From assembly GCA_002291875.1 (NCBI GenBank), contig DBAV01000119.1:1-14598 (forward strand): 14,598 nt of DNA, read 5' to 3'. Of the stretch, positions 13,979 to 14,598 are shown in pieces (within the stretch, counting starts at the first letter, position 1; the number at the start of each line of letters is the position of its first letter). Both the position numbers and the translations under genes were made by a program. The stretch comes from Hyphomonadaceae bacterium UBA1001. GTDB lineage: Bacteria; Pseudomonadota; Alphaproteobacteria; Caulobacterales; Aquidulcibacteraceae. The notes beneath the pieces are model-generated. The model saw nothing but the letters and a program-made list of their open reading frames with translations, did not search any database and was not told the DNA's origin.

Positions 13979-14408
13979 TGAGGTCGAGCTCCCCGTTGAG
14001 GACGGCGATCTGGTTGCCATTGTTGATCTGGGTCGAGTTCACGATGACCGTGTTGTTCGACCCCTGGGTGATGACATTGAGCTGGTTGCCGATGGCGGTG
14101 TTGGTGCCGACAAAGCGGCCCGTGCCGGAAAAGCCGTCGCCCCCCGACAGCATGCCATTCATGTTCCACAGGCCCGGCGGCAGGGTGGTGAGGTCGTCCC
14201 CCAGCACGATGCGGCCATCGACGATGACGCGGTTGCCATTGCGGTCGCGGGTCGAGCCCGAGATCGGCTGGTCTTCCTCGCCATAGGCCCAGCCGATCGG
14301 CCGTTCGAACTCGTGGCCGAAGGGTGGCTGGGCGGTCTGGGCAAAGGACGGCGCGGCGGCGAGGGCCGCGAAAGTCACGCAAATCAGGGCGGCGACGGGC
14401 CTGCGCAT
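13971..14408 (-). CDS. hfaA: HfaA, holdfast attachment protein
   Basis: The 145-residue protein has a signal peptide (MRRPVAALICVTFAALAAAPSFA, probably cut before QTAQ) and is predicted to be exported to the surface through HfaB, where it helps anchor the holdfast. The C-terminal 40 residues are Asn/Gln-rich with alternating hydrophobics (TAIGNQLNVITQGSNN, then TVIVNSTQINNGNQIAVLNG). This is curlin-like, as expected for a protein with amyloid-like behaviour. A middle segment NGNRVIVDGRIVLG and WNMNG are also present. It is the first gene of hfaA-hfaB-hfaD. ATG 14408 follows AGAGGAAAG and lies downstream of a sigma-54 promoter. Length and gene order fit HfaA; a generic curli-like subunit is the alternative. 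Confidence 0.85.
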   Translation of the reverse strand: MRRPVAALICVTFAALAAAPSFAQTAQPPFGHEFERPIGWAYGEEDQPISGSTRDRNGNRVIVDGRIVLGDDLTTLPPGLWNMNGMLSGGDGFSGTGRFVGTNTAIGNQLNVITQGSNNTVIVNSTQINNGNQIAVLNGELDLND

Positions 14409-14426
14409 CGGGGGCTTTCCTCTGGA

Positions 14427-14442
14427 TCCGGACAGTTCCGGA
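14427..14442 (-). promoter_or_regulatory. Inverted repeat in hfaA leader
   Basis: TCCGGACAGTTCCGGA consists of two TCCGGA arms with a CAGT centre. It lies between the sigma-54 promoter and the hfaA ribosome site, within the first 25 nt of the predicted transcript. It may be a protein-binding site or a short leader hairpin. Confidence 0.4.
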
Positions 14443-14459
14443 AGGGTTTGCCCGGTCTC

Positions 14460-14476
14460 AGCAAGCCCCGTGCCAA
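14460..14476 (-). promoter_or_regulatory. Sigma-54 (RpoN) -24/-12 promoter of hfaABD
   Basis: Read on the minus strand the site is TTGGCACGGGGCTTGCT. It matches the sigma-54 consensus TTGGCACG-N4-TTGCT at every specified base and has the required GG-N10-GC spacing (GG at 14474-14473, GC at 14462-14461). Transcription would start near 14449, about 40 nt before the hfaA ATG. Such promoters need an enhancer-binding activator acting from upstream, where repeat cluster R5 lies. Confidence 0.75.
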
Positions 14477-14486
14477 GAGCCTCCCC

Positions 14487-14594
14487 CGGCGCCCGGTCTT
14501 GCGAGCCCGGCCGTGCGGCAACAGCCTTCCCCCGGAGCCCGGGCTTTCAAGCCCGGCCGTGCGGAAACAACCGCGCTTGGAAGCGCGGGCTCCG
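14487..14594. repeat. REP-like array, cluster R5 (one inverted pair plus one decayed copy)
   Basis: A degenerate plus copy lies at 14487-14510 and a clear plus copy (GGGC type, TT-TC centre) at 14533-14556, 46 nt apart. A GCGC-type minus copy follows at 14571-14594 after a 14-nt linker. The orientation equals cluster R1 and is opposite to the others. The array begins about 11 nt upstream of the -24 element of the hfa promoter and may continue past the window edge. Confidence 0.85.
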
Positions 14595-14598
14595 GCGG

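Noticed and set aside
11691..14408. Curli (csg) operon
   Set aside because: A CsgG-family exporter and amyloid-like subunits are present, but the A-B-D order, sizes and the HfaA/HfaD character fit the holdfast anchor operon better. No csgE, csgF, csgB or csgD gene was seen.

Overview
This is a GC-rich stretch of an alphaproteobacterial chromosome. It carries an hfaA-hfaB-hfaD holdfast-anchor operon, which points to a prosthecate or holdfast-forming lineage (Caulobacterales, Maricaulales or Hyphomonadales type). The genus cannot be told from the sequence. No rRNA, tRNA, CRISPR array, insertion sequence or phage gene was found.

Left part (1-3878). The window opens with the last codons of a DnaJ-like chaperone. 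A small DUF1330 protein (minus strand) is then divergent from a LigB/DODA-type dioxygenase homologue that seems to have lost nearly all its metal-binding histidines. Next comes a VirD4/TraG-type coupling ATPase with no membrane anchor and no conjugation genes around it, followed by an unrecognised 187-residue protein.

Middle part (4269-10222). This holds an acyl-CoA synthetase, a small exported protein, a divergently transcribed peptide-binding lipoprotein of an ABC importer (no permease or ATPase gene beside it), and gatB of the tRNA-dependent amidotransferase.

Right part (10596-14598). A GNAT-toxin/DUF1778-antitoxin pair lies beside the hfaABD operon. HfaA and HfaD are predicted exported, amyloid-like adhesins and HfaB is a CsgG-like outer-membrane export lipoprotein. 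The operon is preceded by an exact-looking sigma-54 (-24/-12) promoter and an inverted repeat in the leader.

The most striking non-coding feature is a family of 24-nt REP-like palindromes, about 28 copies, confined to six of the intergenic gaps plus one decayed copy. They are organised as ten inverted pairs. Every pair joins one CGCGCTT-stem unit to one CGGGCTT-stem unit, so all ten are the same roughly 60-nt composite element in one of two orientations, often separated by a conserved spacer of about 45 nt. Stem changes are compensated on the other arm, which argues that the hairpin is what is maintained.

The genes look like separate chromosomal transcription units rather than one pathway. 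The real functional units are hfaABD and the toxin-antitoxin pair.
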